From: Bacteroides luhongzhouii
Lineage (GTDB): Bacteria > Bacteroidota > Bacteroidia > Bacteroidales > Bacteroidaceae
Direction: 5' to 3'
Length of the DNA: 64,000 nucleotides
Assembly: GCF_009193295.2 (NCBI RefSeq)
Contig: NZ_CP059973.1
Coordinates: 744,001-808,000 of the forward strand
Both the position numbers and the translations under genes were made by a program. The notes beneath the pieces were generated by a model. It did no database searches. It saw only the letters and a program-made list of their open reading frames with translations, and had not been told where the DNA came from. Positions 8,228-17,900 of the stretch are shown one piece after another; within the stretch, counting starts at the first letter, position 1, and each line of letters starts with the position of its first letter.

Positions 8228-9916
8228 TTATTTCTTAGCAGCCGGGGCACTAAGCATTTCTTTGTATTTCACCGGATCATTCAGTATTTTCATCGCTTCC
8301 TTCAAACCGTCATCATCCTTCAACTGCTGGATTATAGTACCACGTTGATAATAATAACGCTTGATGATTTCAGTAGCAATCATTTTCTTTATGTCAGTAG
8401 AGAAATAATCCAAGTCACGGTCGAGATTATGATTCAACTTCTTCTCTAGTGCTTTAAACTCCTCTGAAGCGTCATCCATATATCCTTCAAACTCGGCAGC
8501 TTCTTTCAACGTTTTCAGAATTTTCTCGCTCTGTTGGTCATACTTGAAGTCAGCTTTCTTCACCAATGCTTTAAAATCGTTATAATCAGCATCTGTCACC
8601 TCAAACTTCTCCGGAGCAACGATAGTGGGATGTTTCAAACAATACTGCGTTGCATAATCGAAAATCAGATTATCACGTACCAGATAGAATAGGATGTTCG
8701 GTAATTTCTCTTGTTTGATCGTAATATCCGGCATTACACCACCTCCGTCACGAACCTCACGTCCGGCAGCTGTATAGAATACCTTAGTTAAACTGTCGGG
8801 AATAGTGCCGACACTTCCGTCTTCATTGCGATGCTTGTAATCAATAGCCTGCACGCAACGGCCGCTCGGAATATAATATTTGGAGGTAGTCACTTTCATC
8901 GTTCCGCCATAAGGCAAAGAACGGGGAACCTGTACCAGTCCTTTTCCAAAAGTACGGTTACCAACGATAACAGCACGGTCGAGATCCTGCAAAGAACCTG
9001 ATAAGATTTCAGAAGCAGAAGCCGTTCCGCTATTTACCAGTACGGCAATCGGAATATCCAAATCCAACGGTTCACGCAACGTTTTATAAGTGTTACTGGC
9101 CTGTTTGATTTTTCCTTTGGTCGTCACAATCACTTTTCCACGCGGCAAGAAATAATTCGCAATTTCTACTGCTTCATCCAGCAATCCACCGCCATTACTA
9201 CGAAGGTCTATCACCAATGAAGTGGCTCCCTGTTTCTTCAAATCCAGCAGTGCTTTCTTAAATTCTTTGGAAGGGTTACCGGAAAAAGTACTAAGGCTGA
9301 TGTAACCTATATTATTATCCAGTACGGCAGTATAAGGTATTGCCGGATTCTGAATAGACTCACGCACAATTGTGAACTCCATCGGTGTACGTCCGCCTTT
9401 CACATTCGGACGTTCAATCTTCAACTTAAAGCTGGTACCCGCCTGTCCGCGCAACATCTGACTGACTTCTGCATTATTCTTACCGGCAAGGTCTTTTCCG
9501 TCAATCTCCATCAGGATATCTCCCGCTTTCAGGCCGGCTTTTGCAGCTGGCGTTCCCTCGAAAGGTTCAGAAATCATCGAACGCTTTAGTTTTGTATTAT
9601 AAGCAATGTAAGAACCTATACCACCAAATGATCCTTTAATCATCTGCTCCAACTCACTCTGGTCTTCTTCCGGATAATATTCCGTATAAGGGTCCAAGGT
9701 GTAAAGCATATTATCGATTCCTTCCCGAATCGTTTTATTCGGATCGATGGTATCTACATAGAACATATCCAGTTCTTTCACAATCGCGTTAAATATATCC
9801 AGATTCTTTGCAATCTGGAAATTACGGTCGTCTCCGCTCTTGAAACTAAAGAAAGCAACTGTGGCTATCACCGCTACTGCAACAATAGCTATTCGCCCGT
9901 TCAGCAATTTTTTCAT
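8228..9916 (-). CDS. S41-family C-terminal processing peptidase with PDZ domain
   Basis: A 562-residue protein anchored or exported through a hydrophobic segment at residues 8-25. A PDZ domain spans about 90-170 (GSFGGIGSYIAYNTKL, then GLKAGDILMEIDG). The S41 catalytic domain follows, with LVIDLRSNGGGLLDEAVEIA, the nucleophile Ser300 in NSGTASASEIL and the general base Lys325 in RTFGKGLVQ. Their 25-residue spacing matches the Ser-Lys dyad of E. coli Prc as I recall it. The C-terminal 170 residues are Lys-rich helices typical of Bacteroidetes members. It acts in the periplasm, trimming C-termini of envelope proteins; substrates are unknown. It lies 46 bp after the PfkB-type kinase gene in the same direction and is probably co-transcribed. 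Confidence 0.93.
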   Translation of the reverse strand: MKKLLNGRIAIVAVAVIATVAFFSFKSGDDRNFQIAKNLDIFNAIVKELDMFYVDTIDPNKTIREGIDNMLYTLDPYTEYYPEEDQSELEQMIKGSFGGIGSYIAYNTKLKRSMISEPFEGTPAAKAGLKAGDILMEIDGKDLAGKNNAEVSQMLRGQAGTSFKLKIERPNVKGGRTPMEFTIVRESIQNPAIPYTAVLDNNIGYISLSTFSGNPSKEFKKALLDLKKQGATSLVIDLRSNGGGLLDEAVEIANYFLPRGKVIVTTKGKIKQASNTYKTLREPLDLDIPIAVLVNSGTASASEILSGSLQDLDRAVIVGNRTFGKGLVQVPRSLPYGGTMKVTTSKYYIPSGRCVQAIDYKHRNEDGSVGTIPDSLTKVFYTAAGREVRDGGGVMPDITIKQEKLPNILFYLVRDNLIFDYATQYCLKHPTIVAPEKFEVTDADYNDFKALVKKADFKYDQQSEKILKTLKEAAEFEGYMDDASEEFKALEKKLNHNLDRDLDYFSTDIKKMIATEIIKRYYYQRGTIIQQLKDDDGLKEAMKILNDPVKYKEMLSAPAAKK

Positions 9917-9962
9917 ACCTCTTTTTAATCTAAATGAGTCGTAAAAGTAGCTTAATCCTTTG

Positions 9963-10952
9963 TTATTCTGCCAGAATCCTGTTAATATTTAACTTAATTT
10001 CATCCCAGCGTTCCTGTGGGATCGTTGTTCCGATTACCTGAATAACATTTCCCGAGAGAATAGAACCTATTTTTGCACATTTATCTAACGAGTATCCACA
10101 GGTCAATCCATATAAGAATCCGGACGCAAAATAGTCACCTGCACCGGTAGTATCCACCACTTTCTGAACCGGAATGGCCGAAACCTTTATTTCTTCTGTC
10201 CCTTTGCGGATATAAGAACCATTTGCCCCGACTTTTACAATAGCAATACTGCATTTCTTGGCAATCACTCTCAAAGCTTCCTCCGGCTCCTTACCGGTAA
10301 AGGCTTTTGCTTCTTCTTCGTTCGCAAAGACAATGTCGACATATTTGTTTATTAATAAAGAGAAGAACTCCAGATCATTGGCCACAATATTATAACTAGC
10401 CATATCGAGACAAATCTGCAAACCTGCTTCTTTTGCCAGTTCAATGGCATGAAGAATCATTTCATGATCCTGAACGAGGTAGCCCTCTATAAACAGGTAT
10501 GCGTAACCTTTAAACATATCCAGCGTCAGTTCTTCCGCCCTCAAAGAAGCGGCTGCTCCCAAATAGGTTCCAAAAGTGCGCTCTCCATCCGGCGAGATAA
10601 AAGTGGATGCCACACCGGAAGGTAGCCGGTCCGAGGTCAATAATTTGTCTTCAATCTTATTTTTCTGCAGATTTTCACGAAAAAAATCTCCATAATGATC
10701 ATTTCCTACTTTTCCTATAAACCCGGTTGCGGCTCCCAAACAAGCCAGGCCAAGTATGGCATTTCCTGCCGATCCACCTGTCGCCAAATGGGTTTTCATC
10801 TGTGAGAATTTTGCGTTAATCTGCTGTAACTTAGCATCATCGATAAGTTGCATGCTTCCTTTGGGTAAACCCATTTCATTCAAGAGAGCATCATCCTTTA
10901 GGGTTGCAAGTACGTCTACCAAGGCGTTGCCTAATCCTATTATTTTGTCCAT
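9963..10952 (-). CDS. PfkB-family carbohydrate/nucleoside kinase
   Basis: A 329-residue cytosolic kinase of the ribokinase fold. The first PfkB signature region is GGSAGNAILGLACLGAATGF (about residues 59-78), with IGKVGNDHYGDFF after it. The second is VDTTGAGDYFASGFLYGL, where Asp273 is the catalytic base and GAGD forms the anion hole. The family phosphorylates sugars or nucleosides with ATP; members close to this sequence are often annotated as adenosine kinase. Adenosine would fit with ahcY nearby, since ahcY releases adenosine, but the two genes are separated by two others and this is only inference. It is the upstream partner of the S41 protease gene. A candidate -7 box (10970-10977) lies between it and the tRNA genes. 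Confidence 0.9.
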   Translation of the reverse strand: MDKIIGLGNALVDVLATLKDDALLNEMGLPKGSMQLIDDAKLQQINAKFSQMKTHLATGGSAGNAILGLACLGAATGFIGKVGNDHYGDFFRENLQKNKIEDKLLTSDRLPSGVASTFISPDGERTFGTYLGAAASLRAEELTLDMFKGYAYLFIEGYLVQDHEMILHAIELAKEAGLQICLDMASYNIVANDLEFFSLLINKYVDIVFANEEEAKAFTGKEPEEALRVIAKKCSIAIVKVGANGSYIRKGTEEIKVSAIPVQKVVDTTGAGDYFASGFLYGLTCGYSLDKCAKIGSILSGNVIQVIGTTIPQERWDEIKLNINRILAE

Positions 10953-10969
10953 TACTAATATTTTTTTTG

Positions 10970-10977
10970 CAAAGATA
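10970..10977 (-). promoter_or_regulatory. candidate -7 box of the PfkB kinase gene
   Basis: The minus strand reads TATCTTTG, 18 bp before the ATG. It abuts the -33 element of the oppositely directed tRNA promoter, so the two promoters are back to back. No clear -33 for this one. Confidence 0.4.
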
Positions 10978-11008
10978 TTGCATATTTCAAAAAAACCTAG
11001 TACTTTTG
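10977..11008 (+). promoter_or_regulatory. promoter of the tRNA-Asn pair
   Basis: ATTG at 10977-10980 and TACTTTTG at 11001-11008 match the Bacteroides -33 and -7 elements with 20 bp between them. The -7 box is 22 bp before the first tRNA. Confidence 0.65.
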
Positions 11009-11029
11009 CATCGCAATTGAGAAAAACAT

Positions 11030-11103
11030 TCTTCCTTAGCTCAGTCGGTTAGAGCATCTGACTGTTAATCAGAGGGTCCTTGGTTCAAGTCCAAGAGGAA
11101 GAG
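11030..11103 (+). tRNA. tRNA-Asn (anticodon GTT), copy 1
   Basis: A 74-nt cloverleaf. The acceptor stem TCTTCCT pairs perfectly with AGGAAGA (11096-11102), with discriminator G. The D arm is TAGCTCAGTCGGTTAGAGC, the anticodon stem TCTGA/TCAGA encloses the loop CTGTTAA with anticodon GTT, and the T arm CTTGG TTCAAGT CCAAG is intact. The genomic 3' end reads GCA rather than CCA, so CCA is added after transcription. Confidence 0.97.
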
Positions 11104-11131
11104 CAAAGTTGAAAATCTTGATTGCAAACAT

Positions 11132-11205
11132 TCTTCCTTAGCTCAGTCGGTTAGAGCATCTGACTGTTAATCAGAGGGTCCTTGGTTCAAGTCCAAGAGG
11201 AAGAG
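11132..11205 (+). tRNA. tRNA-Asn (anticodon GTT), copy 2
   Basis: Identical over all 74 nt to copy 1, offset by exactly 102 bp, with the flanking AACATTC also repeated. The 28-bp spacer has no promoter, so both should come from one transcript that ends at the hairpin downstream. Confidence 0.97.
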
Positions 11206-11210
11206 CAAAA

Positions 11211-11246
11211 AAAGAGGTAAATCGGAAGATTTATCTCTTTTTTATT
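11211..11246 (+). terminator. terminator of the tRNA-Asn pair
   Basis: The stem AAAGAGGTAAATC (11211-11223) pairs with GATTTATCTCTTT (11228-11240) with one G-T type mismatch and a GGAA loop. It is followed by a T-rich run. Confidence 0.85.
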
Positions 11247-11338
11247 TTTCTGATCCAATGTTTTTCGGATTATATCGGAATTCTGGGATCATGAATCATA
11301 TTGAAAGCCTCTTTATTATTTATTCATTGCCTTCATAT

Positions 11339-12046
11339 TTATTCCACCGTTGCCAACGTCAATATACTAATCCGTATATCTTCCACATCTACCAGACAGG
11401 AAGCACATGCCAGAGTGGTAGAACCGGTGGTCAACACATCGTCAACTATCAGTATGTGTTTCCCTGCAAGTGTTTCAGGATGTTGAAGTTCGAAGATACC
11501 TTCCACATTATCACGACGTTCAAATACCGATTTACGCGTTTGCGTTTCCGTATTTTTCTTACGCAATATAGAATCTGTATCAATAGGGATTCCTGTTACA
11601 GCAGCAATACCACGGGCAATCCACTCACTCTGATTATAACCACGGATTTGCTGTTTTTTCTTATGAAGCGGTATGGGGATTATCACATCAATTCCCTGAA
11701 AAAAATTGGAAGACAAAAGTTCGGCAGCCATATACCGCCCCATAATCGCGCCTATTTCCTTTTGTCCGCCATATTTCAACCGATGAAGAATCAAGCGGAA
11801 GTCACTTCCTTTCTCATAAAAGAAAAAAGATGTAGCCCGTTCCAAAGGAATTTGTCCCCAGAAGAGCCGTTCTACCGGATTATCTTTCCGAAGATGATAA
11901 TTAGTACGGGGTAGATTGATATTACATACTGTACAGATACATTCTTCACCCTTTGCTAACGGTCGGCCGCAAACAACGCAGCAACGAGGAAATAGCAAAG
12001 ACAAGAATGAACTAAGCCAGTCTTTTATAAGAAGTGTGTGTTTCAT
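11339..12046 (-). CDS. comF: ComF-family phosphoribosyltransferase-like protein
   Basis: 235 residues. The N-terminus has the zinc-ribbon cysteines of ComF (C22, C23, C26 and C36, C38, C41). The C-terminal half is a type I phosphoribosyltransferase fold with the PRPP loop ILIVDDVLTTGSTT (Asp202, Asp203) and the ComF-typical IPIPLHKKKQQIRGYNQSE. In competent bacteria ComF supports uptake of transforming DNA across the inner membrane; its role in Bacteroides is not established. It follows the inositol-monophosphatase gene by 31 bp in the same direction and is probably co-transcribed. The C-terminus is followed by the tRNA terminator from the other strand. Confidence 0.93.
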   Translation of the reverse strand: MKHTLLIKDWLSSFLSLLFPRCCVVCGRPLAKGEECICTVCNINLPRTNYHLRKDNPVERLFWGQIPLERATSFFFYEKGSDFRLILHRLKYGGQKEIGAIMGRYMAAELLSSNFFQGIDVIIPIPLHKKKQQIRGYNQSEWIARGIAAVTGIPIDTDSILRKKNTETQTRKSVFERRDNVEGIFELQHPETLAGKHILIVDDVLTTGSTTLACASCLVDVEDIRISILTLATVE

Positions 12047-12077
12047 AATAATAGAGATTTTAAGGTTGCAATGGCAC

Positions 12078-12881
12078 TTACATATTCAACGGAGGAACTT
12101 CTGACAGGAGTTTCTGAAAGAAAGGATGAAGATCTCCGTTCGTTGCAATAATATGATGTCCTTCTATGAAATGATCTTCGCCATAAAAGTCAGTAACCTT
12201 TCCTCCCGCCTCCTGAACAATCAGTGCCGCTGCAGAATAATCCCATTTTCCGAGAAATGCTTCCATCCATGCATCAAAACGCCCAATAGCCACATAGCAG
12301 ATTGCGGCAGCGGCCGAGCCATTCATGCGCATACCTCCCACTACCCCATAAAGTTGATCGACAAGATGAAGAGCAGTCTGTTTATATTGCAGATGATTAT
12401 AAGGTAATTCTGTAATGACAAATGCATCTTTGATGTCCTCAACGTTCGACACATGAATTTCTTCGCCATTCATAAAAGCTTTTCCGCCTTTCCAGGCATA
12501 GAAGCATTCATTCCGGCAAACTTCATAAACGACCCCCAAAAGAAGTTCGGTACGGTTACGTAAGGCGATGGACACACAATAAGGAGCCTCATCATGAATA
12601 TAATTCGTGGTTCCATCCAAGGGGTCAATCACCCAGCAGTAGGGTTCATCCTGATAAGTAGCAGAGCCTTCTTCTGTGATGAATCCCGCTTCAGGCAGTA
12701 AAGCAGTAAGAGCTTTCACCACTCGCACTTCAGATTCTTTATCCACATAAGACACATAATCATGCGCATGTTTTTCTACCACACGTTCACGACGGAAGTT
12801 TTTTCGTTCTTCTTTCAAAAAATGTCCAACCTCTGTAGCAATCCGGCATACATCAGCTGTAAGTTGTTTTAAATCTAACAT
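12078..12881 (-). CDS. inositol-monophosphatase-family protein
   Basis: 267 residues with the metal-dependent phosphatase signatures: Glu70/Glu71 in ITEEGSATY, the DPLDGTTNYIH motif (Asp86, Asp89) and WDYSAAALIVQEAGG (Asp214). These bind the Mg ions and the phosphate. The family includes SuhB-type inositol monophosphatases and CysQ-type 3'-phosphoadenosine phosphatases; motifs alone do not separate them. It is cytosolic with no signal peptide. It precedes comF by 31 bp. Confidence 0.92.
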   Translation of the reverse strand: MLDLKQLTADVCRIATEVGHFLKEERKNFRRERVVEKHAHDYVSYVDKESEVRVVKALTALLPEAGFITEEGSATYQDEPYCWVIDPLDGTTNYIHDEAPYCVSIALRNRTELLLGVVYEVCRNECFYAWKGGKAFMNGEEIHVSNVEDIKDAFVITELPYNHLQYKQTALHLVDQLYGVVGGMRMNGSAAAAICYVAIGRFDAWMEAFLGKWDYSAAALIVQEAGGKVTDFYGEDHFIEGHHIIATNGDLHPFFQKLLSEVPPLNM

Positions 12882-12919
12882 TCTATCTTTCGTAATTTAG
12901 GCAATCTACAAATCAATGC

Positions 12920-12927
12920 CAAAATTA
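12920..12927 (-). promoter_or_regulatory. candidate -7 box of the IMPase-comF unit
   Basis: The minus strand reads TAATTTTG, matching TAnnTTTG, 38 bp before the start codon. No -33 is evident. Confidence 0.35.
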
Positions 12928-12997
12928 TTACTTTTTTTGATAGAAGTCAGAGTTTTCCCGGAAAAAGATAAGTAATTCCGTAGTATACTCCATTAAA

Positions 12998-14137
12998 TTA
13001 CTTTTGCACAGAAAATCTATATTCCGTAACGGAATAATATTTCTCATGAGGACGCAACACACAGGATGGAAATTCAGGATGATGTGGCGTGTCCGGATGA
13101 TGGATGGTTTCCAATATCAGGCCACCATATTTCTGTTGTGGACCACCTTTGGCCACAATCTTTTCTGAAAGCCCGATACCGGTATAGATCAACAAGCCGG
13201 GCTCTGTAGTGTAAGTTTCTAATTGACGGCCACTTTGAGGTTCCGTGACAGTTGCAGCATAATGTAAATCTCCGTTATAATCACGAAGTATCCAATTGGC
13301 CGAATAGCCACCCATAAGTTTCATGTGTTCATTAGGAAAGTCGGCACGTTCTGCAAAACTGTGAGGAATACGAAAATCCAAAGGCCCTCCTATTACCGGT
13401 TCAACCGAAGCCGGCACATACCACGGAGTGTTTACCGTGACTGAATCCGCATTGATTTGTACGATATGACTTAAAACTGAACCTCCGTCATACCCCTGAA
13501 GGTTAAAATAGCAATGTTGCGACATATTAACGATAGTCGGCTGGTCGGTAACTGCCTCATATTCTATACGCCAAGTATTATCCGGGGTCCAGTAATAAGT
13601 GACTTTACAGTCCAAATTACCAGGATATCCCTCCTCTCCGTCAGGACTGCGACGAGTAAAAACAATGCCAAACGTATCAGAACAATTGACAGGTATCGCT
13701 TTCCACATGACACGATCAAATCCCTTCACACCACCGTGCAAATGTCCGGGATGTCCGTTTGGAGATTCATTGCACGAAAGTTGATACCGAACAGAATCAA
13801 TCATAAAATCCCCGCCGGCAATACGGTTAGCATAACGTCCTAATAAAGCCCCGAAAAACCGCTCGGCTCCAGTCTCATAGTCCTTAAGATTTTCATATCC
13901 AAGCACTACATCCGCCATTTTTCCTTCCCGGTCCGGCACCATAATATTCGTCACACGACACCCATAGTCAATGACCTTGAATTGAGCCCCCGAAGCATTG
14001 GTCAGGGTATATTGAGTAACGGTATCACCATCTTGAGTAATACCATAAAATGTAGTTTTCACTCCAGGAATGACTTCACATTCCGCACAAGCAGTAACAA
14101 ACACAGCTAAATACAAACAAGCAAAAAATCTATTCAT
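12998..14137 (-). CDS. lipoprotein aldose 1-epimerase (mutarotase)
   Basis: The best start is the ATG at 14135-14137, giving 379 residues that begin MNRFFACLYLAVFVTACAEC, a lipoprotein signal with lipobox VTAC. The longer frame from 14185 would overlap the upstream sigma gene and hide this signal. The mature part is a full GalM fold: YGCRVTNIMVPDREGK, GRYANRIAGG, PNGHPGHLHGG (a catalytic His), NMSQHCYFNLQG (second His) and HPEFPSCVLRPHEKY near the end. It should interconvert alpha and beta sugar anomers outside the cytosol. It is the last gene of locus 1, 29 bp after the ECF sigma gene. Confidence 0.9.
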   Translation of the reverse strand: MNRFFACLYLAVFVTACAECEVIPGVKTTFYGITQDGDTVTQYTLTNASGAQFKVIDYGCRVTNIMVPDREGKMADVVLGYENLKDYETGAERFFGALLGRYANRIAGGDFMIDSVRYQLSCNESPNGHPGHLHGGVKGFDRVMWKAIPVNCSDTFGIVFTRRSPDGEEGYPGNLDCKVTYYWTPDNTWRIEYEAVTDQPTIVNMSQHCYFNLQGYDGGSVLSHIVQINADSVTVNTPWYVPASVEPVIGGPLDFRIPHSFAERADFPNEHMKLMGGYSANWILRDYNGDLHYAATVTEPQSGRQLETYTTEPGLLIYTGIGLSEKIVAKGGPQQKYGGLILETIHHPDTPHHPEFPSCVLRPHEKYYSVTEYRFSVQK

Positions 14138-14166
14138 CTGACATTCAATAGTAAAGAATAAATATT

Positions 14167-14688
14167 TTATCGAATAAACAGCCACAAAAATGCAAATGCA
14201 GAAGAAGATAAGAGCTCTCTTATTCGTTTGAGCGCAATGCTTATTTGTGTTTCTACTGTTTTCACAGAAATCCCGAGACGTTCGGCAATCTGCTTATAAG
14301 AAAGCCCCTCCTTCCGACTCAAGGAAAATATCTCCCTACATTTCTCCGGAAGCTGTTCTATTGCCTGATTCACCACCTTTACCAAAGCATCCATATCAAA
14401 ACAATCTTTATATCTCCTTTCTTCCAGCTGCTGGTTAAACCAACTCTCTAATAACTGATGTCTATTTTCCTCATCACGAAGATAATTTAATACCCGATTT
14501 TTGGCAGCCCGGAAAAGGTATGTTTTGATATAAGTAATTTCAATGCAATCTTTATTTTCCCATAGTTTGAGAAATACTTCCTGAATAACATCTTCTATCA
14601 CAGCTACATCATGCGTATAGAAGTTGAGAAAACAACAAAGTTGTTCATAATACGTATCATAATAATTTCGAAAGGCTTGAATATCCAT
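14167..14688 (-). CDS. ECF sigma factor (unpaired)
   Basis: From the ATG at 14686-14688 (MDIQAFRNYYDTYYEQLCCF) the protein has 173 residues. Region 2 is YDTYYEQLCCFLNFYTHD with EDVIQEVFLKLWENK, and region 4 has the HTH LSYKQIAERLGISVKTVETQ. A longer frame starts at 14718, but that codon overlaps a -7 box (14718-14725), so the shorter start is preferred. This is the FecI-like type used in Bacteroides to switch on SusC/SusD operons. No FecR gene is adjacent: upstream is the DUF5107 gene, downstream the epimerase. The nearest FecR without a partner is at 28013-29002, upstream of susC of the same locus. Confidence 0.93.
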   Translation of the reverse strand: MDIQAFRNYYDTYYEQLCCFLNFYTHDVAVIEDVIQEVFLKLWENKDCIEITYIKTYLFRAAKNRVLNYLRDEENRHQLLESWFNQQLEERRYKDCFDMDALVKVVNQAIEQLPEKCREIFSLSRKEGLSYKQIAERLGISVKTVETQISIALKRIRELLSSSAFAFLWLFIR

Positions 14689-14717
14689 TGTTCCCGGAGT
14701 TGTGTTTATCAGTCTCA

Positions 14718-14725
14718 CAAATCTA
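14718..14725 (-). promoter_or_regulatory. candidate -7 box of the ECF sigma gene
   Basis: The minus strand reads TAGATTTG. It would place the transcription start inside the longer reading frame, favouring the start at 14688. No clear -33. Confidence 0.4.
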
Positions 14726-14845
14726 CAAAAAATAATCTTCTTTCGGAATACATTTTCATAAAGAGCACCATACTTTCAAAACACTTTCTAATACAAAAAC
14801 CGAAATCACATTCATTACAATAAATAAAAACGCTAGCAATGACGT

Positions 14846-14886
14846 GAATCATACAGATTCCTTCTAACTGCAAATCCGTATGATTC
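14846..14886 (-). terminator. hairpin between the DUF5107 gene and the sigma gene
   Basis: GAATCATACAGATT (14846-14859) pairs with AATCCGTATGATTC (14873-14886) with one mismatch. It lies 29 bp after the DUF5107 gene. On the minus strand the T-rich tract comes only about 15 bases after the stem, so this may be a weak terminator or a processing hairpin. It suggests that the sigma gene is largely transcribed separately. Confidence 0.5.
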
Positions 14887-14914
14887 CACGTCCAAACAAG
14901 CTTTACACAATCAT

Positions 14915-17900
14915 TCAAAATTGTCTTTCTGAAAAAATATTCAGAGCATAAGGATCACTTACAGCTGCCTGCTCAATGTATTTCTGTGCCAGCTCTGTAT
15001 CACCCATGTAGCGATAAGCCAAAGCAAGTAAATAACTATAATAAGCACATCTTTGTTGCACGGCACGATCGCAGTAACTTATAAAAAAAGGAGTAGTGGC
15101 AAAATAACCTGCATCAACAGCCTTTATTCCTTCTTTCCAGTCCTTCAATTTATAGTTGACAAGCATATCTCCTTTGAAGGAAATACCCGCTTCACGATAA
15201 CAAAGCGCTTGATAAAAAGGCAGTTCCGGCAAGTTCATATTACTAAAATAGTCAATCTCAATACCCGTTATAAAATCAAAATTCTCTTTGGCTTTATCTT
15301 CTTGTCCCAAAGATTTTAGGCAGATTGCTTCATAATATTTAAATGGAACCAGTCTAACGATATTCCATAAACCTGCTCCCAAATTTTGAGGTAAAGTCTG
15401 CGCAGTCTTAAAACAATCAGCCGCTTCTTTCATCTTATTTTCTTTCATTAATCGACGCCCTTTCAGGAAATAAGCAAACATATACTGTTCAGCTACGGCA
15501 TGTTCTCCGCCTTCAGCCGGAACAAAGTTACGCCCACAAAGAAGTTCTATTGCTTTATCCTCCTGTCCTGCCATATTATAAGCTCGCGCCCACTCAAGCA
15601 TAATATCATCGCGACTGATTACAGCCTTATGATTATTAAGGAAAGAAATACGTTCAACTGGTGCGACTCCTAGCTTACCCATCACATAAACTGTTTCAAA
15701 AATCAGTTGTTCATCATCCGGCTTCAACGATAATGCCCGCTTCAATAACGGCAATACTTCACTTTTACGATTCATGTGTGAATAATAAGCGACAGCCAGA
15801 TTTCGTGCGGCACGATAATCATTACCGGACAAGCTTTCCCAAAGAGTGACAGCATTTTCATAATGTCCTTTAGCATAAAGGGCACATCCCAACAGGAATT
15901 TAGCATTCTGATTACCTTGTTTCGCCCAATGAGATAAACTTTTCATTTCAATCCGCCGACTGGGGAAAGCGATTCCTTCCGTTGCCAAATCATCCGGAGA
16001 GCCACCTTTTATATCCGCGTATATAGCAGACAAACTAAAAACAAGAGGTTCCTGTGCTTGTAGCATTTCTATCAGGGAAACAGCCTCTTTTTTCAAATCA
16101 GCGACCAGCAAAGTTTCCATCAAATCGAGACACACCTGATTCTTATCCGTTCGTATTTTCTCCATAAAATCCCGGGCACTGATTTTACCAGTCAACACCC
16201 CGAAATAACGTGCCAAATGATTAAGTTTATCATTCGCTTCTACAGACAGAAATTGACGTTCAGATGCCTTTTTATCTCCTTGTAAATAAAAAGCATATAT
16301 CATCAACGCATTGGCAACAACATTATCTTTATGATAAGCAATGGCAGTATTAAGATGCCGGACAGCCTTGTCATATTCTTGTTTACGAATATCAAGCATA
16401 GCGACATAAGTCATGGCAGAAGAAACATAAGCACTGCTCCATGCCGCTTTTTGGAAATAATCATAAGCCTTCTCCTGTTCATCGAATGCTAAATAAACAT
16501 GTCCTAACAAATAGTATAGTTTCCCATTTTCAAGACGTGTATTGAACTGTGTCAACACTTTTTCCGCCCTCAAAAAATAGTCCAAGGCTTCACTATAAAA
16601 AGCATTGCGTAATTTAGCCTCTCCTAAAGCGATCAATGCAGGAGCAAAATTAGGATCACGCTCAAGAGCTTCTTTGTAATAGCTCTCTCCCTTAGTGGCC
16701 GGATCACGATATTGATCCACATGCAAACCTTCAAGATACAATAAATGCGGACTTTCCACCTTCTTGATATTCGGCATATCCTGCGTTGTATGAGGGATAT
16801 TGAAAGTATCATGTTTCTTCACTGTATAAGACATTAAAACAGTTCCGTCATTAGCATCAACGTCTATTGAATACCCCAACTTCATTTTTACATCCGCAGG
16901 CAATATATATTCTTCTCTAGCTTTGATCGTAGCTTTTCCTGAATACAAAATCTGATTATCACCTTTGACCGTAATCTTCACATTACGAGTCTTATTCAGT
17001 TGCACTTTAATCGCATCCTTGACATATATAGCTCCTGTCGTGTTCGCAAAATCCGGAACCCCGATTTCTCCGATTGGGAACCAATATTGCGAGAAGGTTT
17101 TAGTCTCCATCGGTTCAAGCCATGTAAAATCCGGCTGATTGTCAGAATAGCTGCCTGCCATTAACTCACAATAGGCTCCATCTGTATCTGTGAGAGCATT
17201 TTCCCAAGACTGGGACAACTGATTGTAAGCCCACGTGAACATCTTCTTACCGGGTGATACGTGATGATCTCCGATGTGTACAACCCCACATTTTCTGCCC
17301 GTATCATAACCGCCAAAGAAATCATACTGTGATGCCGCACTAAAATAAGAGGTAGGCTGAATCGTATTCTTATGTTTGCTTATATCAACTGCACCGTCAT
17401 AACGAATACCGTTAAATATTCCTGCCGCATTCGTTGCAACCGGATAAGTAGTAACCGAACGTTTGTAATGGAAAAAGACATGGCTTACATCATGCGGAAA
17501 AAATATTTCATAATTCTTATTTGAAGGTACGGCCACATTCTCCCACCATAAAAACGAATGTCTTAACGGTGTGATATTCGACAACTTGACTCTCGTTTCA
17601 AAGATAGACTCACCAGGATTAAGCACAATACCAACCATACCTTTCATACGGTCTGTCGGATCATGTTCCGAAACCCAAACGATCACTCCCCCGTCCGGCA
17701 ATTTTTCTATCTCATAATCAGTAGGCATAAAAGACGAAGCTCGATGATGAAAAGGCCAGTTAAACTCCAGTCCACCCGAAATCCACGAACCCAATGCACC
17801 GATAAGAGCAGGTTTTATGACATGGTTCTTATAGAAAAAATCATATCCATTCGTTTTATCTTTGGCTGCATATATCTTTCCTCCAATTTCCGGCAATATT